From: Chitinophaga sp. Cy-1792
GTDB lineage: Bacteria; Bacteroidota; Bacteroidia; Chitinophagales; Chitinophagaceae
Assembly: GCF_011752935.1 (NCBI RefSeq)
Contig: NZ_VWWO01000002.1
Location: 1,798,001 to 1,862,000, forward strand
Length of the DNA stretch: 64,000 nucleotides
Direction: 5' to 3'
Shown: positions 44,328 through 53,714 of the stretch, one piece after another
How positions within the stretch are numbered: the stretch's first letter is position 1
Layout: each line of letters starts with the position of its first letter
Notes under the pieces: model-generated
Seen by the model: the letters and a program-made list of their open reading frames with translations, nothing else
Databases searched by the model: none
What the model was told of the DNA's origin: nothing
Position numbers and translations under genes: made by a program

Positions 44328-46127
44328 TTGAAACATTTAGGCGCACTCAATAAATATTTTCTCCAGAACAAATGGCGGTTAATCCTGGGATTGCTGTTTA
44401 CAGCCATCTCCATCATTTTTAGCGTTACCCAACCCATCATGGTAAGGCAGATCTTTGACCTGCTTTCACACAACCTGGACGAATACCGGTTATTAGAAGA
44501 TACAGGACTCAAATCCGCCTTCAGGGGTAGTTTTAGCCAGGTGCTGGCCTTCTATGGCATCAGTATTCTGATCTTTGCCCTGCTGAGCGGGTTCTTTCTT
44601 TTCCTGCAACGACAAACCCTGATTGTCATGAGCCGTCATATTGAATACGGCCTTAAAAATGAAATCTATCAGCATTACCAGAAACTGGACCTTAACTTTT
44701 TCAAGATGCACCGCACGGGCGACCTGATGAGCCGCATCACGGAAGACGTTTCAAGGGTGCGTATGTATGTGGGACCGGCCATTATGTATGCTTCCCGTAC
44801 AGTGTTCCTGATCATCATTGTCATCTGGCTGATGATAAGGGTGAATCCGATGCTGACGTTGTATACCTTGTCGCCGCTGCCTTTCCTGGCACTGACCATC
44901 TACTATGTCAACCGTATCATTCATAAAAAAAGTGAACGTATACAGGCGCAGCTTTCAGGTATAACTTCTATTGCACAGGAATCATATTCCGGTATCCGCG
45001 TTATAAAATCCTATGTGCAGGAAGATGCCAGCACAAAACATTTTGAGCAGGCCAGCGAAGATTATAAGCAAAGTTCAATCAGTCTCGCAAAGACGGATGC
45101 CTTGTTTCAGCCTACTATGGCGCTGATGATAGGCCTGAGCGTTATTATCACGATTTATGTAGGTGGTATGCAGGTGATTGCCGGTAATATTACCGTGGGT
45201 AACCTGGCGGAGTTTGTGATATATGTAAATATGCTGATGTTCCCGTTTTTTTCCATCGGGATGGTAGCGAGTATGATACAGCGCGCTGCGGCCTCACAGC
45301 AACGCATAAACGAATTTTTGAAAATAGAACCGGAAATTAAGAATATACCGGGCGCTGTGGCAAAAGATATTGACGGTGACATCAAATTTGAAAACGTTTC
45401 ATTTACGTATCCGCATACCGGCATAACAGCCATAAAGGATTTTAACCTGCATATCAGGCCTGGGCAGAAAGTAGCGGTGATAGGCCGTACTGGCTCCGGT
45501 AAGAGCACGCTTGCGCAGCTACTGATACGTATGTACGATCCGCAGGAAGGGAAAGTGAAACTAACGGATACGGATATCCGTACAATGCCGCTGGAAGGTC
45601 TGCGCGGCCAGATCAGTTATGTGCCGCAGGATGTATTTTTGTTCTCTGACACAGTGGCCAATAATATCCGGTTCGGAGATCCTGCAGCGGATATTACCGT
45701 GGTGCAAACCGCTGCCCGTCAGGCTTCCGTTGAAAAAGATATCCTTGGTTTCAAGGAAGGCTTTGAAACGGAGATAGGAGAGCGCGGTGTTACATTAAGT
45801 GGCGGACAGAAACAGCGTATCTCTATTGCGCGGGCACTGATAAAAGACCCGCACCTGCTGATATTTGACGACTGCCTTTCGGCCGTAGATGCCCGTACAG
45901 AAAAGGAAATCATCGGTAACCTGTACGCCTATCTGAAGGATAAAACTGCTATCATCATTACCCACCGCATATTTGCACTGTTTGAGTTTGATAAGATTAT
46001 TGTGATGGACGAAGGACGCATCGCTGAATCAGGAACACATGAAGAATTATTATCATTGAATGGGTACTATGCGGAGTTGTACACACGTCAGCAGACCAAC
46101 GAAGAGGACCCTGTAAGTGAGTCGTAA
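44328..46127 (+). CDS. ABC exporter, fused membrane and ATPase domains (MsbA-like)
   Basis: A 599-residue half-transporter. A six-helix type I exporter domain (about 15-320) precedes a nucleotide-binding domain with Walker A GRTGSGKST (386-394), signature LSGGQKQR (490-497) and Walker B LLIFDDCLSAVDA. It should homodimerise and export lipid or drug substrates. Translation begins with TTG; upstream ATGs in frame are absent. The substrate is unknown. Confidence 0.93.
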   Translation: MKHLGALNKYFLQNKWRLILGLLFTAISIIFSVTQPIMVRQIFDLLSHNLDEYRLLEDTGLKSAFRGSFSQVLAFYGISILIFALLSGFFLFLQRQTLIVMSRHIEYGLKNEIYQHYQKLDLNFFKMHRTGDLMSRITEDVSRVRMYVGPAIMYASRTVFLIIIVIWLMIRVNPMLTLYTLSPLPFLALTIYYVNRIIHKKSERIQAQLSGITSIAQESYSGIRVIKSYVQEDASTKHFEQASEDYKQSSISLAKTDALFQPTMALMIGLSVIITIYVGGMQVIAGNITVGNLAEFVIYVNMLMFPFFSIGMVASMIQRAAASQQRINEFLKIEPEIKNIPGAVAKDIDGDIKFENVSFTYPHTGITAIKDFNLHIRPGQKVAVIGRTGSGKSTLAQLLIRMYDPQEGKVKLTDTDIRTMPLEGLRGQISYVPQDVFLFSDTVANNIRFGDPAADITVVQTAARQASVEKDILGFKEGFETEIGERGVTLSGGQKQRISIARALIKDPHLLIFDDCLSAVDARTEKEIIGNLYAYLKDKTAIIITHRIFALFEFDKIIVMDEGRIAESGTHEELLSLNGYYAELYTRQQTNEEDPVSES

Positions 46128-46224
46128 TCACTGTCTTGTATATACGTTGTAACAGTCATTGACGGCTGTCTTTTATGAATTTTCAAAATCATTTAAAATT
46201 ATTTTGATATTTGTAAAACAATAG

Positions 46225-46232
46225 TATATTTG
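46225..46232 (+). promoter_or_regulatory. -7 promoter element TATATTTG for the DUF3276 gene
   Basis: A TAnnTTTG match 49 nt before the GTG start; a TTTTG lies about 19 nt further upstream at the -33 position. Confidence 0.6.
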
Positions 46233-46281
46233 TTCCTTATTGAAACAGGATTTGATTCGTTAACACTTAAATCTATCAACT

Positions 46282-46701
46282 GTGGCGTACGACAACAACA
46301 ATCAACAGGAAAGAAACAATGATAGCATCTTTTCTAAACGATTGAAAGCGGGCAAAAGAAGAACGTACTTCTTTGATGTTAAGACCACTCGGGGAAACGA
46401 TTATTTTCTTACTATCACAGAAAGTAAGAAACGTTTTAATGACAACGGTTATGACAGGCATAAAGTGTTCCTGTACAAGGAAGACTTTAACAAGTTCCTG
46501 AACGCGCTGACCGAAACCATCAACTACGTTAAAACTGAGTTGATGCCCGATTTTGATTTTGATGCCTACAACCACGATTATGTGCAGGAAGACCAGGACG
46601 ACGCCGAAGGTGCTGAAGTTTCAGCAGCTCCCGCCGAGACAGTTTCTGTAGAGGCTTCTGCGCCTTCTTCACATGCAGCCGATGATGTAGACAAATGGTA
46701 A
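46282..46701 (+). CDS. DUF3276 (PUR-alpha-like) nucleic-acid-binding protein
   Basis: A 139-residue protein with the Bacteroidota PUR domain (about 15-90): RTYFFDVKTTRGNDYFLTITESKKR and KVFLYKEDFNKFLNAL. An acidic and Ala/Ser-rich disordered tail follows (about 95-135). PUR proteins bind single-stranded purine-rich DNA or RNA; the bacterial role is not settled. GTG start. Separate promoter and terminator show it is monocistronic. Confidence 0.9.
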   Translation: MAYDNNNQQERNNDSIFSKRLKAGKRRTYFFDVKTTRGNDYFLTITESKKRFNDNGYDRHKVFLYKEDFNKFLNALTETINYVKTELMPDFDFDAYNHDYVQEDQDDAEGAEVSAAPAETVSVEASAPSSHAADDVDKW

Positions 46702-46732
46702 TCTGAACTTATTTTATCATAAAATAAATTAC

Positions 46733-46760
46733 ACCCCCGGATTTTTCCGGGGGTTTTTTA
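46733..46760 (+). terminator. Intrinsic terminator after the DUF3276 gene
   Basis: ACCCCCGGA (46733-46741) pairs with TCCGGGGGT (46746-46754), loop TTTT, then T-run. Confidence 0.92.
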
Positions 46761-46868
46761 TTGCCCGTACTTTTCCTTCAGGGACTGCTAATTCTCCGCC
46801 GTCCGGGAATTTTCTTTCTCTGCCGAAGGCATTTATTTTACTGCCTGCGGGGGATTGCTTTTCTTCGT

Positions 46869-46954
46869 TTTCGGGGATTGTTTTTCTGGGCCGGCGGCCG
46901 GGAAAAACAATCCCCGAAATCCTGTGAAACCGAAGGCTTCACAGGATTTCGGGG
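46869..46954. repeat. Two overlapping, mutually exclusive hairpins
   Basis: TTTCGGGGATTGTTTTTC (46869-46886) pairs with 46902-46919 (18 bp). CCCCGAAATCCTGTGAA (46912-46928) pairs with 46938-46954 (17 bp). Both use CCCCGAAA at 46912-46919, so only one can form at once. They lie between the DUF3276 gene and the convergent pgi. The 46755-46978 interval holds no gene I can support. Confidence 0.75.
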
Positions 46955-46978
46955 AAAGAAATATTTATTATAACTGCA

Positions 46979-48631
46979 TTATTTCCTCATGCTCTTATAA
47001 GCATTGATCAAACCATTCGTACTGGCATCATGGTTAAGGATCAGCTCTTCATTTTCAAGCTCAGGAAGGATCCTGCTGGCCAGCTGTTTACCCAGTTCAA
47101 CACCCCATTGGTCAAAGCTGTAGATATTCCAGATAACACCTTGTACAAAGATCTTATGCTCGTACAATGCGATCAGTGAACCAAGAGTGTATGGTGTAAT
47201 CTGTTTTACCAGGAAGGAGTTGGTAGGGCGGCTGCCGGTGAATACCTTGTATGGTAATACACGTTTGATTTCTTCTTCAGATGTATTGGCTTTCTTCAGT
47301 TCTGCCAGTACTTCTTCTTCGGTTTTACCGTTCATCAGTGCTTCGGTTTGCGCGAAGAAGTTAGACAGTAGTTTTACGTGATGATCGCCAATCGGGTTGT
47401 GACTGATTGCTGGTGCGATGAAGTCGCATGGAATAATTTTCGTGCCCTGATGGATCAGCTGATAGAAAGCGTGCTGGCCGTTTGTGCCTGGCTCACCCCA
47501 AACAACAGGACCTGTTTCGTACTTAACGTCAACGCCTGTACGATCGGTATGTTTGCCATTGCTTTCCATATTTCCCTGCTGGAAGTAAGCAGCGAAACGG
47601 TGCATGTACTGATCGTATGGCAGAATGGCTTCTGTTGCGGTATCAAAGAAGTTGCCATACCAGAGTCCCACGAGCGCCATGATAGCAGGGATGTTATTTT
47701 CAAGGGGTGCTGTTGCAAAGTGTTTGTCTACAGTATGTGCACCAGACAATAGCTGGATGAAGTTGTTGTAACCAACTGTCAGTGCGATAGACAAACCGAT
47801 AGCGGACCACAGGGAGTAGCGGCCACCAACCCAGTCCCAGAACTCAAACATGTTCTTAGGGTCTATGCCGAATGCAGTAACAGCCTTTTCGTTGGTAGAT
47901 AGTGCAACGAAATGTTTTGCGATATATGATTCGTCTTTCGCATGTTCCAGGAACCAGTCGCGCGCAGTGTTGGCGTTGGTCATGGTTTCCTGTGTGGTGA
48001 AAGTTTTTGAAGCAATCAGGAATAAGGTTTCATCAGGAGTGATGAGCTTGAGGGTTTCTGCGATATGTGTACCATCAACGTTAGAAACGAAGTAAGGCTG
48101 GATACCTTCTTTCCAGTAAGGTTTCAGTGCTTCTGTAACCATTACCGGGCCCAGGTCGGAGCCGCCGATACCGATGTTTACGATATAGCGTATAGTCTTG
48201 CCGGTATAACCTTTCCATTCGCCTGAATGCACCTGGCGACAGATATGATCCATCTTGTTCAGCACCGCTTCCACATCGGGCATCACATCTCTGCCATCCA
48301 GCATTACTGGTTTGCCGGAGAAGTTACGCAGCGCAGTATGCAGCACGGCGCGGTTTTCCGTTGCATTTATTTTTTCAGCGTTGAACATAGCCTTGATAGC
48401 GTCTTTAACGCCACATTCTTCGGCCAGCGACAACAGCATGCTGCGGGTTTCTTCAGTGATCAGGTTCTTTGAATAATCAAACAGAATATCTTCCAGCTGG
48501 AGAGAGAAAAGATTGAACCTTTCTTTATCTACAGCAAACAAAGTGCGCATCTGCACTTTTTTCATTTCTTCAGCATGTTTCTGTAGTTGTTGCCAGGATT
48601 TGGTAGCAACCGGATTAATTGATGGGAACAT
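46979..48631 (-). CDS. pgi: Glucose-6-phosphate isomerase
   Basis: A 550-residue enzyme interconverting glucose-6-phosphate and fructose-6-phosphate. PGI signatures are present: [35 protein letters not shown] (phosphoglucose isomerase signature 2 region), and the catalytic Glu in [25 protein letters not shown]. Length is normal for the full-size bacterial form. A TAATTTTG -7 element lies 22 nt upstream. Confidence 0.95.
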   Translation of the reverse strand: MFPSINPVATKSWQQLQKHAEEMKKVQMRTLFAVDKERFNLFSLQLEDILFDYSKNLITEETRSMLLSLAEECGVKDAIKAMFNAEKINATENRAVLHTALRNFSGKPVMLDGRDVMPDVEAVLNKMDHICRQVHSGEWKGYTGKTIRYIVNIGIGGSDLGPVMVTEALKPYWKEGIQPYFVSNVDGTHIAETLKLITPDETLFLIASKTFTTQETMTNANTARDWFLEHAKDESYIAKHFVALSTNEKAVTAFGIDPKNMFEFWDWVGGRYSLWSAIGLSIALTVGYNNFIQLLSGAHTVDKHFATAPLENNIPAIMALVGLWYGNFFDTATEAILPYDQYMHRFAAYFQQGNMESNGKHTDRTGVDVKYETGPVVWGEPGTNGQHAFYQLIHQGTKIIPCDFIAPAISHNPIGDHHVKLLSNFFAQTEALMNGKTEEEVLAELKKANTSEEEIKRVLPYKVFTGSRPTNSFLVKQITPYTLGSLIALYEHKIFVQGVIWNIYSFDQWGVELGKQLASRILPELENEELILNHDASTNGLINAYKSMRK

Positions 48632-48653
48632 AGTAGTGTATATTAATGCGCGC

Positions 48654-48661
48654 CAAAATTA
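48654..48661 (-). promoter_or_regulatory. -7 promoter element TAATTTTG for pgi (minus strand)
   Basis: CAAAATTA on the plus strand reads TAATTTTG on the minus strand, 22 nt before the pgi ATG at 48631. Confidence 0.5.
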
Positions 48662-48666
48662 ATACT

Positions 48667-49476
48667 TTACGCGAATGATTTCTGTTTCCTTATTAAATGC
48701 CATGAAATAGTAACAGCAATCAGCCCTATTCCCATGATACAGGCATGTATAATACTAAACTCATCTGGTAGCCCTTCTGCCTGCCGCCTGGAAATGATTC
48801 CATACAACGCCCACACAGTAACAAGTGCGTACATGATATTGTTGCGGTACAATATCATCAGCATGGTAATGGCGGTGGCAATACCTGTCAGCAGAATAGT
48901 GATCCGTATTTGTGTCGGGTGACTGCCTGCCCAGTCTTCATATGCCAGCAGCGACCCTACATTGCCCAGCAACGCTACGGCCATCCAGCCCAGGTAAATA
49001 CTGAACGGTAATTCTATAAATAACTTTTCGCTGCTGCTGGCGTCCCTGTTTCTGATACCAAAGTTGCGGTGGATCATCACCAGGCAGCTGGTTTGAATGA
49101 CAACAAGTATTAAAGAAAGGCTGATGATCTCATAATGCCAGGCAAACAGCCAGCCTGCATTTACAATACAGGAAAGAATAAACCAGTGGTCCATTTTACG
49201 CATGAAGGAGCTGAGTTCCTCGAAAGGGCGCCCGGAAAAGGCCAGTACCTGCTGATAAATCGTAAATGCTGCCAGGCAGAAATAGATGACCGGCCAGATC
49301 ATAAAGGTAAAATTCGCCGGTATAAACAGACTGGGATAGTTATCTGCTACTTCCGCTGTGGTCAGGCCGTTAATAGGTAATACTACCGCCAGAATGTTTG
49401 CAGCAACCATAATTAAGAAAGAAATACTGTTAAACACCGACCTGTTCTTGTAATGTAGGGCATCATGGGCTTGCAT
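48667..49476 (-). CDS. TspO/MBR-like membrane protein (tryptophan-rich sensory protein family)
   Basis: A 269-residue protein with about eight membrane helices. The TspO-like signature reads PANFTFMIWPVIYFCLAAFTIYQ, and further segments include GWLFAWHY, LPFSIYLGWMAVALLGNVGS. Family members respond to light or oxygen and bind porphyrins or lipids. It lies 35 nt upstream of pgi on the same strand, but pgi has its own promoter. Confidence 0.85.
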   Translation of the reverse strand: MQAHDALHYKNRSVFNSISFLIMVAANILAVVLPINGLTTAEVADNYPSLFIPANFTFMIWPVIYFCLAAFTIYQQVLAFSGRPFEELSSFMRKMDHWFILSCIVNAGWLFAWHYEIISLSLILVVIQTSCLVMIHRNFGIRNRDASSSEKLFIELPFSIYLGWMAVALLGNVGSLLAYEDWAGSHPTQIRITILLTGIATAITMLMILYRNNIMYALVTVWALYGIISRRQAEGLPDEFSIIHACIMGIGLIAVTISWHLIRKQKSFA

Positions 49477-49559
49477 AATGAATAGCCGCTTTTTTATATA
49501 TGAAGATCTTGAATGCCAATAAATTCCACAAATATTATGCTAAAAAGTATGTTATAAGT

Positions 49560-49574
49560 TGCAATATTATTGCA
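49560..49574. promoter_or_regulatory. TGCAATA-T-TATTGCA palindrome, possible operator
   Basis: A perfect 7+1+7 palindrome between the divergent tspO-like gene and the prfB promoter. Spacing and symmetry fit a dimeric regulator site. No further evidence. Confidence 0.3.
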
Positions 49575-49622
49575 GCATATATATCAATTGCTATTACATT
49601 AGCAGAATTGTACATTTTTCAA

Positions 49623-49630
49623 TACATTTG
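49623..49630 (+). promoter_or_regulatory. -7 promoter element TACATTTG, 6 nt before the prfB ATG
   Basis: A TAnnTTTG match whose last G is 6 nt from ATG 49637, implying a leaderless prfB mRNA. Confidence 0.6.
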
Positions 49631-49636
49631 CGACCT

Positions 49637-50732
49637 ATGACAGCAGAGCAACTTAAAGCTATGAGGGACCGTCTTTACGTCCTGGGAGGTTTTCTTTAAC
49701 GTCCCTGACCGATTAGCCAAAATAGAAAACGACAAACAATTATCTCTGGCCCCGGGTTTCTGGGACGATAATGCCAGAGCGACTTCCATCCTGAAAGAAA
49801 TTAAGGTAAACAAATATTGGGTTGACCTTTATGACAATGTGCACACCGCCATAGAAGACAGCGCGGTGCTCAATGACTTTTTCAGAGAAGGGGAAGCAAC
49901 AGAAGAGGAAGTAGAACAAGCCTACAAGGCCGCACAGGCAGCATTGGAAGACCTGGAGTTTAAGTCTACCTTAAACCAGCCCGAAGATGAAATGCCTGCT
50001 GTACTTACTATCAACTCCGGCGCAGGTGGTACTGAGAGTCAGGACTGGGCAGAAATGCTCCTGCGTATGTATCGTATGTATGGTGAAAAACAGGGATGGA
50101 AAGTCTCTGAAATCGACACACAATACGGTGATGGAGCAGGTATTAAGTCGGCAACACTGGAGTTTGATGGTGACTTTGCTTATGGGCACCTGAAAGCAGA
50201 AAGTGGGGTACACAGGCTGGTACGTATTTCTCCTTTCGATTCAAATGCGCGCAGACACACTTCTTTCGCCTCCGTATATGTATATCCGTTAGTGGATGAC
50301 AATATCGAGATTGCTGTAAATCCTGCCGACCTGGAATGGGAATTCTATCGTTCCGGTGGTAAGGGCGGACAGAACGTAAACAAAGTGGAAACCGCAGTAC
50401 GCCTGAAACATATCCCTTCAGGAATCATCATCGAATGTCAGCAGGCACGTACACAGGGAGAAAACCGTGAAAAAGCATTAACCATGCTCAAATCACGCCT
50501 CTATGAAGAGGAACTCCGCAAACGTGAAGAGCTGAAAAATGCTGCCAACGCCAACAAACGGAAAATCGAATGGGGCTCACAGATCAGATCGTACGTATTC
50601 CATCCGTACAAAATGATCAAAGACCACCGTACAGACTTCGAAGTTGGAAACGTAGGACCAGTAATGGATGGCGAACTGAACGGATTTATCAAGGCTTATC
50701 TGATGATGCAGAAAGAAGAGGACAATAATTAA
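49637..50732 (+). CDS. prfB: Peptide chain release factor 2, programmed +1 frameshift at CTT TAA C
   Basis: Release factor 2 (364 residues after frameshifting) terminates at UGA and UAA. The first frame (49637-49696, 20 codons to CTT) ends in TAA at 49697-49699. Skipping T49697 continues as AAC GTC CCT ... to 50732. A purine-rich GGGAGG (49684-49689) sits 4 nt before the CTT slip codon, as in E. coli, where it stimulates slipping. The stop-recognition tripeptide SPF ([10 protein letters not shown]) and the catalytic GGQ ([10 protein letters not shown]) are present. Odd point: the in-frame stop is UAA, readable by both RF1 and RF2, rather than the usual UGA. Annotated as one gene across the shift. 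Confidence 0.93.
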
Positions 50733-50777
50733 TAAGTATCCACTAATAATTAATAAGCCTCAACGGGTTACAACAAC

Positions 50778-50785
50778 TACCTTTG
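50778..50785 (+). promoter_or_regulatory. -7 promoter element TACCTTTG for the P5C dehydrogenase
   Basis: A TAnnTTTG match 55 nt before the ATG at 50841. Confidence 0.5.
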
Positions 50786-50840
50786 CAGCGTAATCTGCCA
50801 AGCGCATTATTATTTATTCGAAACAACAAAATCTAACCAG

Positions 50841-52472
50841 ATGAATACAGGATACTTTGACTACGCAGCGCCAGCTAATGAGCCTGTTTATAGTTATGCT
50901 CCAGGATCTCCGGAAAGAGCTGCACTGAAAAAACAACTGGCAGCGTTTAAAGCCGAAACTGCCGATATTCCAATGTATATCGGTGGAAAAGAAATCCGCA
51001 CCGGCAAAACTGTTGATCTGCGACCTCCTCATGAGATCAAACACAAACTGGGACATTTCCACGAAGGAGATGCTTCTCATATAAATGATGCTATCAACGC
51101 AGCCCTGGAAGCCCGTGAAAAATGGGCCAACATGGACTGGGAAGCACGTGCAGGAATCTTCCTCCGCGCTGCTGATCTGATCGCTACAAAATACCGCTAC
51201 CACATGAACGGTGCTACCATGCTCGGCCAAAGTAAAAATGCTTACCAGGCCGAAATTGACAGCGCCTGTGAACTGATCGATTTCCTTCGCTGGAACGTTC
51301 ACTACCTCAGCGAAATCTATCGTCAGCAGCCGGTGAGCTCTCCAGGTGTACACAACAGAATGGAATACCGTCCCCTGGAAGGTTTCGTACTGGCCGTAAC
51401 ACCGTTCAACTTCACCGCTATTGGTGGTAACCTGCCTGCGTCTGCTGCTATGTGCGGTAACGTAGTAGTTTGGAAACCTGCCAATACCCAGGTGTTCGCT
51501 GCACAGATGTTTATGCAGGTGCTCATCGAAGCAGGCCTCCCTGCTGGTGTGATCAACCTGGTATATGCCAGCGGTCCGCTCATCGGTGATATCTGCTTCT
51601 CCAACCCACACTTCGCTGGTATACACTTCACCGGTTCTACCGGCGTATTCCAGACCATGTGGAAAACAATCGGCCAGAACATCCACAAATACAAGACCTA
51701 TCCGCGTATCGTGGGTGAAACCGGTGGTAAAGACTTCGTCCTGATCCACAAATCTGCCAATCCTGAAGTAGCAGCAACTGCACTCGCTCGCGGCGCATTC
51801 GAATACCAGGGCCAGAAATGCTCTGCGGCTTCCCGCGCTTACCTGCCAAGCAATATCGCTGATGCTATCAAAACAAAACTGATTGCTGATCTGAAAACCA
51901 TGAAAATGGGTACCACAGAAGATTTCAGCAACTTCATCAACGCAGTGATCGACGAACGCTCTTTTGATAAGATCGCCAAATACATCGACAACGCTAAACA
52001 AGACCCTGCCGCAAAAGTAATTGCTGGCGGTAATTACAATAAGACAGAAGGTTACTTCATCGAACCAACTGTTATCGAAACAACAGATCCTAAGTACATC
52101 ACCATGTGCGAAGAAATCTTCGGACCAGTACTGACCATCCACGTGTACGATGCAGAGAAATTCGAAGAAATCATGGATGTAGTTGACAGCACCTCTGAGT
52201 ACGCACTCACCGGTTCTATCATTGCGCAGGACCGCTATGCAGTGGAACTGGCAACAAGAAAACTGGTTAACTGTGCAGGTAACTTCTATATCAACGACAA
52301 ACCAACCGGTGCAGTTGTAGGCCAGCAGCCATTTGGCGGCGCCCGCGCTTCCGGTACCAACGATAAGGCCGGCTCTATGCTGAACCTCTACCGTTGGCTC
52401 TCTGCCCGTGCAATTAAGGAAACTTTTGTACCTCCTGTAGATTACAGGTATCCTTTCCTGAACGAGGCTTAA
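50841..52472 (+). CDS. pruA: 1-pyrroline-5-carboxylate / L-glutamate gamma-semialdehyde dehydrogenase
   Basis: A 543-residue NAD-dependent aldehyde dehydrogenase that oxidises glutamate semialdehyde to glutamate in proline and ornithine catabolism. The catalytic Cys is C327 in FEYQGQKCSAASR, the general base lies in VGETGGKD, and NAD-contact motifs include TPFNFTAIGGN and GSTGVFQ. The length and the C-terminal FGGARASGTNDKAGS match the eukaryote-like single-domain P5CDH (type 1), not bifunctional PutA. A proline dehydrogenase gene is not adjacent. Confidence 0.92.
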   Translation: MNTGYFDYAAPANEPVYSYAPGSPERAALKKQLAAFKAETADIPMYIGGKEIRTGKTVDLRPPHEIKHKLGHFHEGDASHINDAINAALEAREKWANMDWEARAGIFLRAADLIATKYRYHMNGATMLGQSKNAYQAEIDSACELIDFLRWNVHYLSEIYRQQPVSSPGVHNRMEYRPLEGFVLAVTPFNFTAIGGNLPASAAMCGNVVVWKPANTQVFAAQMFMQVLIEAGLPAGVINLVYASGPLIGDICFSNPHFAGIHFTGSTGVFQTMWKTIGQNIHKYKTYPRIVGETGGKDFVLIHKSANPEVAATALARGAFEYQGQKCSAASRAYLPSNIADAIKTKLIADLKTMKMGTTEDFSNFINAVIDERSFDKIAKYIDNAKQDPAAKVIAGGNYNKTEGYFIEPTVIETTDPKYITMCEEIFGPVLTIHVYDAEKFEEIMDVVDSTSEYALTGSIIAQDRYAVELATRKLVNCAGNFYINDKPTGAVVGQQPFGGARASGTNDKAGSMLNLYRWLSARAIKETFVPPVDYRYPFLNEA

Positions 52473-52497
52473 TACATGAAATGTTCATGATTTAATA

Positions 52498-52530
52498 TAA
52501 AGGCGATCTCTACTTCCGGAGATCGCTTTT
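52498..52530 (+). terminator. Hairpin terminator with degenerate TCTCTAC core
   Basis: GCGATCTC (52503-52510) pairs with GAGATCGC (52519-52526), then a T-run. The left arm runs on as TAC, the family core, but the right arm has lost GTAGAGA complementarity, so this is a decayed member of the dispersed hairpin family. Confidence 0.75.
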
Positions 52531-52615
52531 TTTATCGCTGTACGACAATATCATGGTGGTATTTTCTTATCTTTCTTGCCTGATTTTTATTTTGTAAGTT
52601 TTATCATTCAAATCC

Positions 52616-53644
52616 ATGTTACATTCCCGGTATTTGTCCTTTTTACTCTTATGTTTCCTGGCCATTACTGCCTGCCAGCCCACCCAAAAGAAACCAGGTA
52701 TCTATTTCTGGGATCAGGCCTATTTTCCACTTACGCCTGAATCGAAATTACCCATCGGTAAGTTCAGCAGCCTTTATTTGCGCTATTTTGACGTAACCTG
52801 GAACGACCAGTTTGATGTACCACTGCCCAAGCCGACATTCATGTTCGACTACAGCGATACCGCTTTCTATGGCGCCGCAGTTTTAGTACCAGTTATTCAT
52901 ATTGAAAATAAAGTACTGCAAAAACTACCCATTGATTCCATGGAATCGCTCGCCAGAAGAATAGTAAGAAAAACGGAACTTGTATCCGGACATATTCATA
53001 AAAAAACGGGCAAAGAACCAGGAAAAGACCTGCAATACGATTGTGACTGGACAACAGACACCAGGGAAAAATATTTCAAACTGCTGGAATACCTGGTAAC
53101 AAAAGAATCACAAAAAACAGTTACCGCCACTGTTCCATTATATGCCTATAAAGACAGGGCAACATATGGCGTACCTCCGGTAAAAGCCGCTATGCTCAAG
53201 TGTTACGACAATGGCGACTCTACCAGGCCCGTTAGTACCAATGCCAATCTGGAAATAGATAAACTGAAATCCTATTTCGCCGATACCAGCGTATATCCGT
53301 TGCCGTTAAGTCTGCAATTTCCGGTAGCTGCGCGATATGCACTGTACAGAGATGGAAAACTGATGGGTGTTCCAAACCTGCAGTCAAATGCCATGACTAA
53401 CGCTACATTATTTGTACCGACAGAAAATACCGGTTATGTCATGAGTGTAGATACTTCATGGGCCGGAACGGAGCTAAAGAAAGGAGATCAGCTGAAACGT
53501 GAAATAGTGGACCCTGCTGTGTTGTCGGCCGCTATTCAGTATGTAAAAACGAAAGTGCCGAAGTACGACATCATAACTTTTAACAACTGGAGCCCGCCGG
53601 TAACCCTGCGTTACGATAGCCTCATGATACCGGAAAAGCCTTAA
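52616..53644 (+). CDS. Hypothetical lipoprotein, 342 aa
   Basis: Signal peptide with lipobox ITAC (Cys 20), then a hydrophilic, partly helical body. It is not collinear with the four-lipoprotein family at 16-23 kb. No catalytic motif is recognised; the central region (TTDTREKYFKLLEYL) looks helical and the C terminus is beta-rich. A perfect hairpin follows. Confidence 0.7.
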   Translation: MLHSRYLSFLLLCFLAITACQPTQKKPGIYFWDQAYFPLTPESKLPIGKFSSLYLRYFDVTWNDQFDVPLPKPTFMFDYSDTAFYGAAVLVPVIHIENKVLQKLPIDSMESLARRIVRKTELVSGHIHKKTGKEPGKDLQYDCDWTTDTREKYFKLLEYLVTKESQKTVTATVPLYAYKDRATYGVPPVKAAMLKCYDNGDSTRPVSTNANLEIDKLKSYFADTSVYPLPLSLQFPVAARYALYRDGKLMGVPNLQSNAMTNATLFVPTENTGYVMSVDTSWAGTELKKGDQLKREIVDPAVLSAAIQYVKTKVPKYDIITFNNWSPPVTLRYDSLMIPEKP

Positions 53645-53667
53645 CAATACTTCGTTTTATAAAATGC

Positions 53668-53702
53668 AAAAAGCCGTCTCTACTCAGTAGAGACGGCTTT
53701 TT
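53668..53702. terminator. Perfect 16-bp hairpin, second copy of the TCTCTAC terminator
   Basis: AAAAAGCCGTCTCTAC, loop TCA, GTAGAGACGGCTTTTT. The arms are identical to those at 1210-1244; only the loop differs. It lies between the lipoprotein and the convergent peroxiredoxin. Confidence 0.88.
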
Positions 53703-53714
53703 CTTATCGTTTGC

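Noticed and set aside
46761..46973. 70-residue plus-strand ORF rich in Leu/Phe/Arg
   Set aside because: It spans the two hairpins at 46869-46954, has no promoter and looks like a by-product of the inverted repeats.
52616..53644. Fifth member of the lipoprotein island family
   Set aside because: It has a lipobox and similar signal peptide but none of the shared internal motifs.
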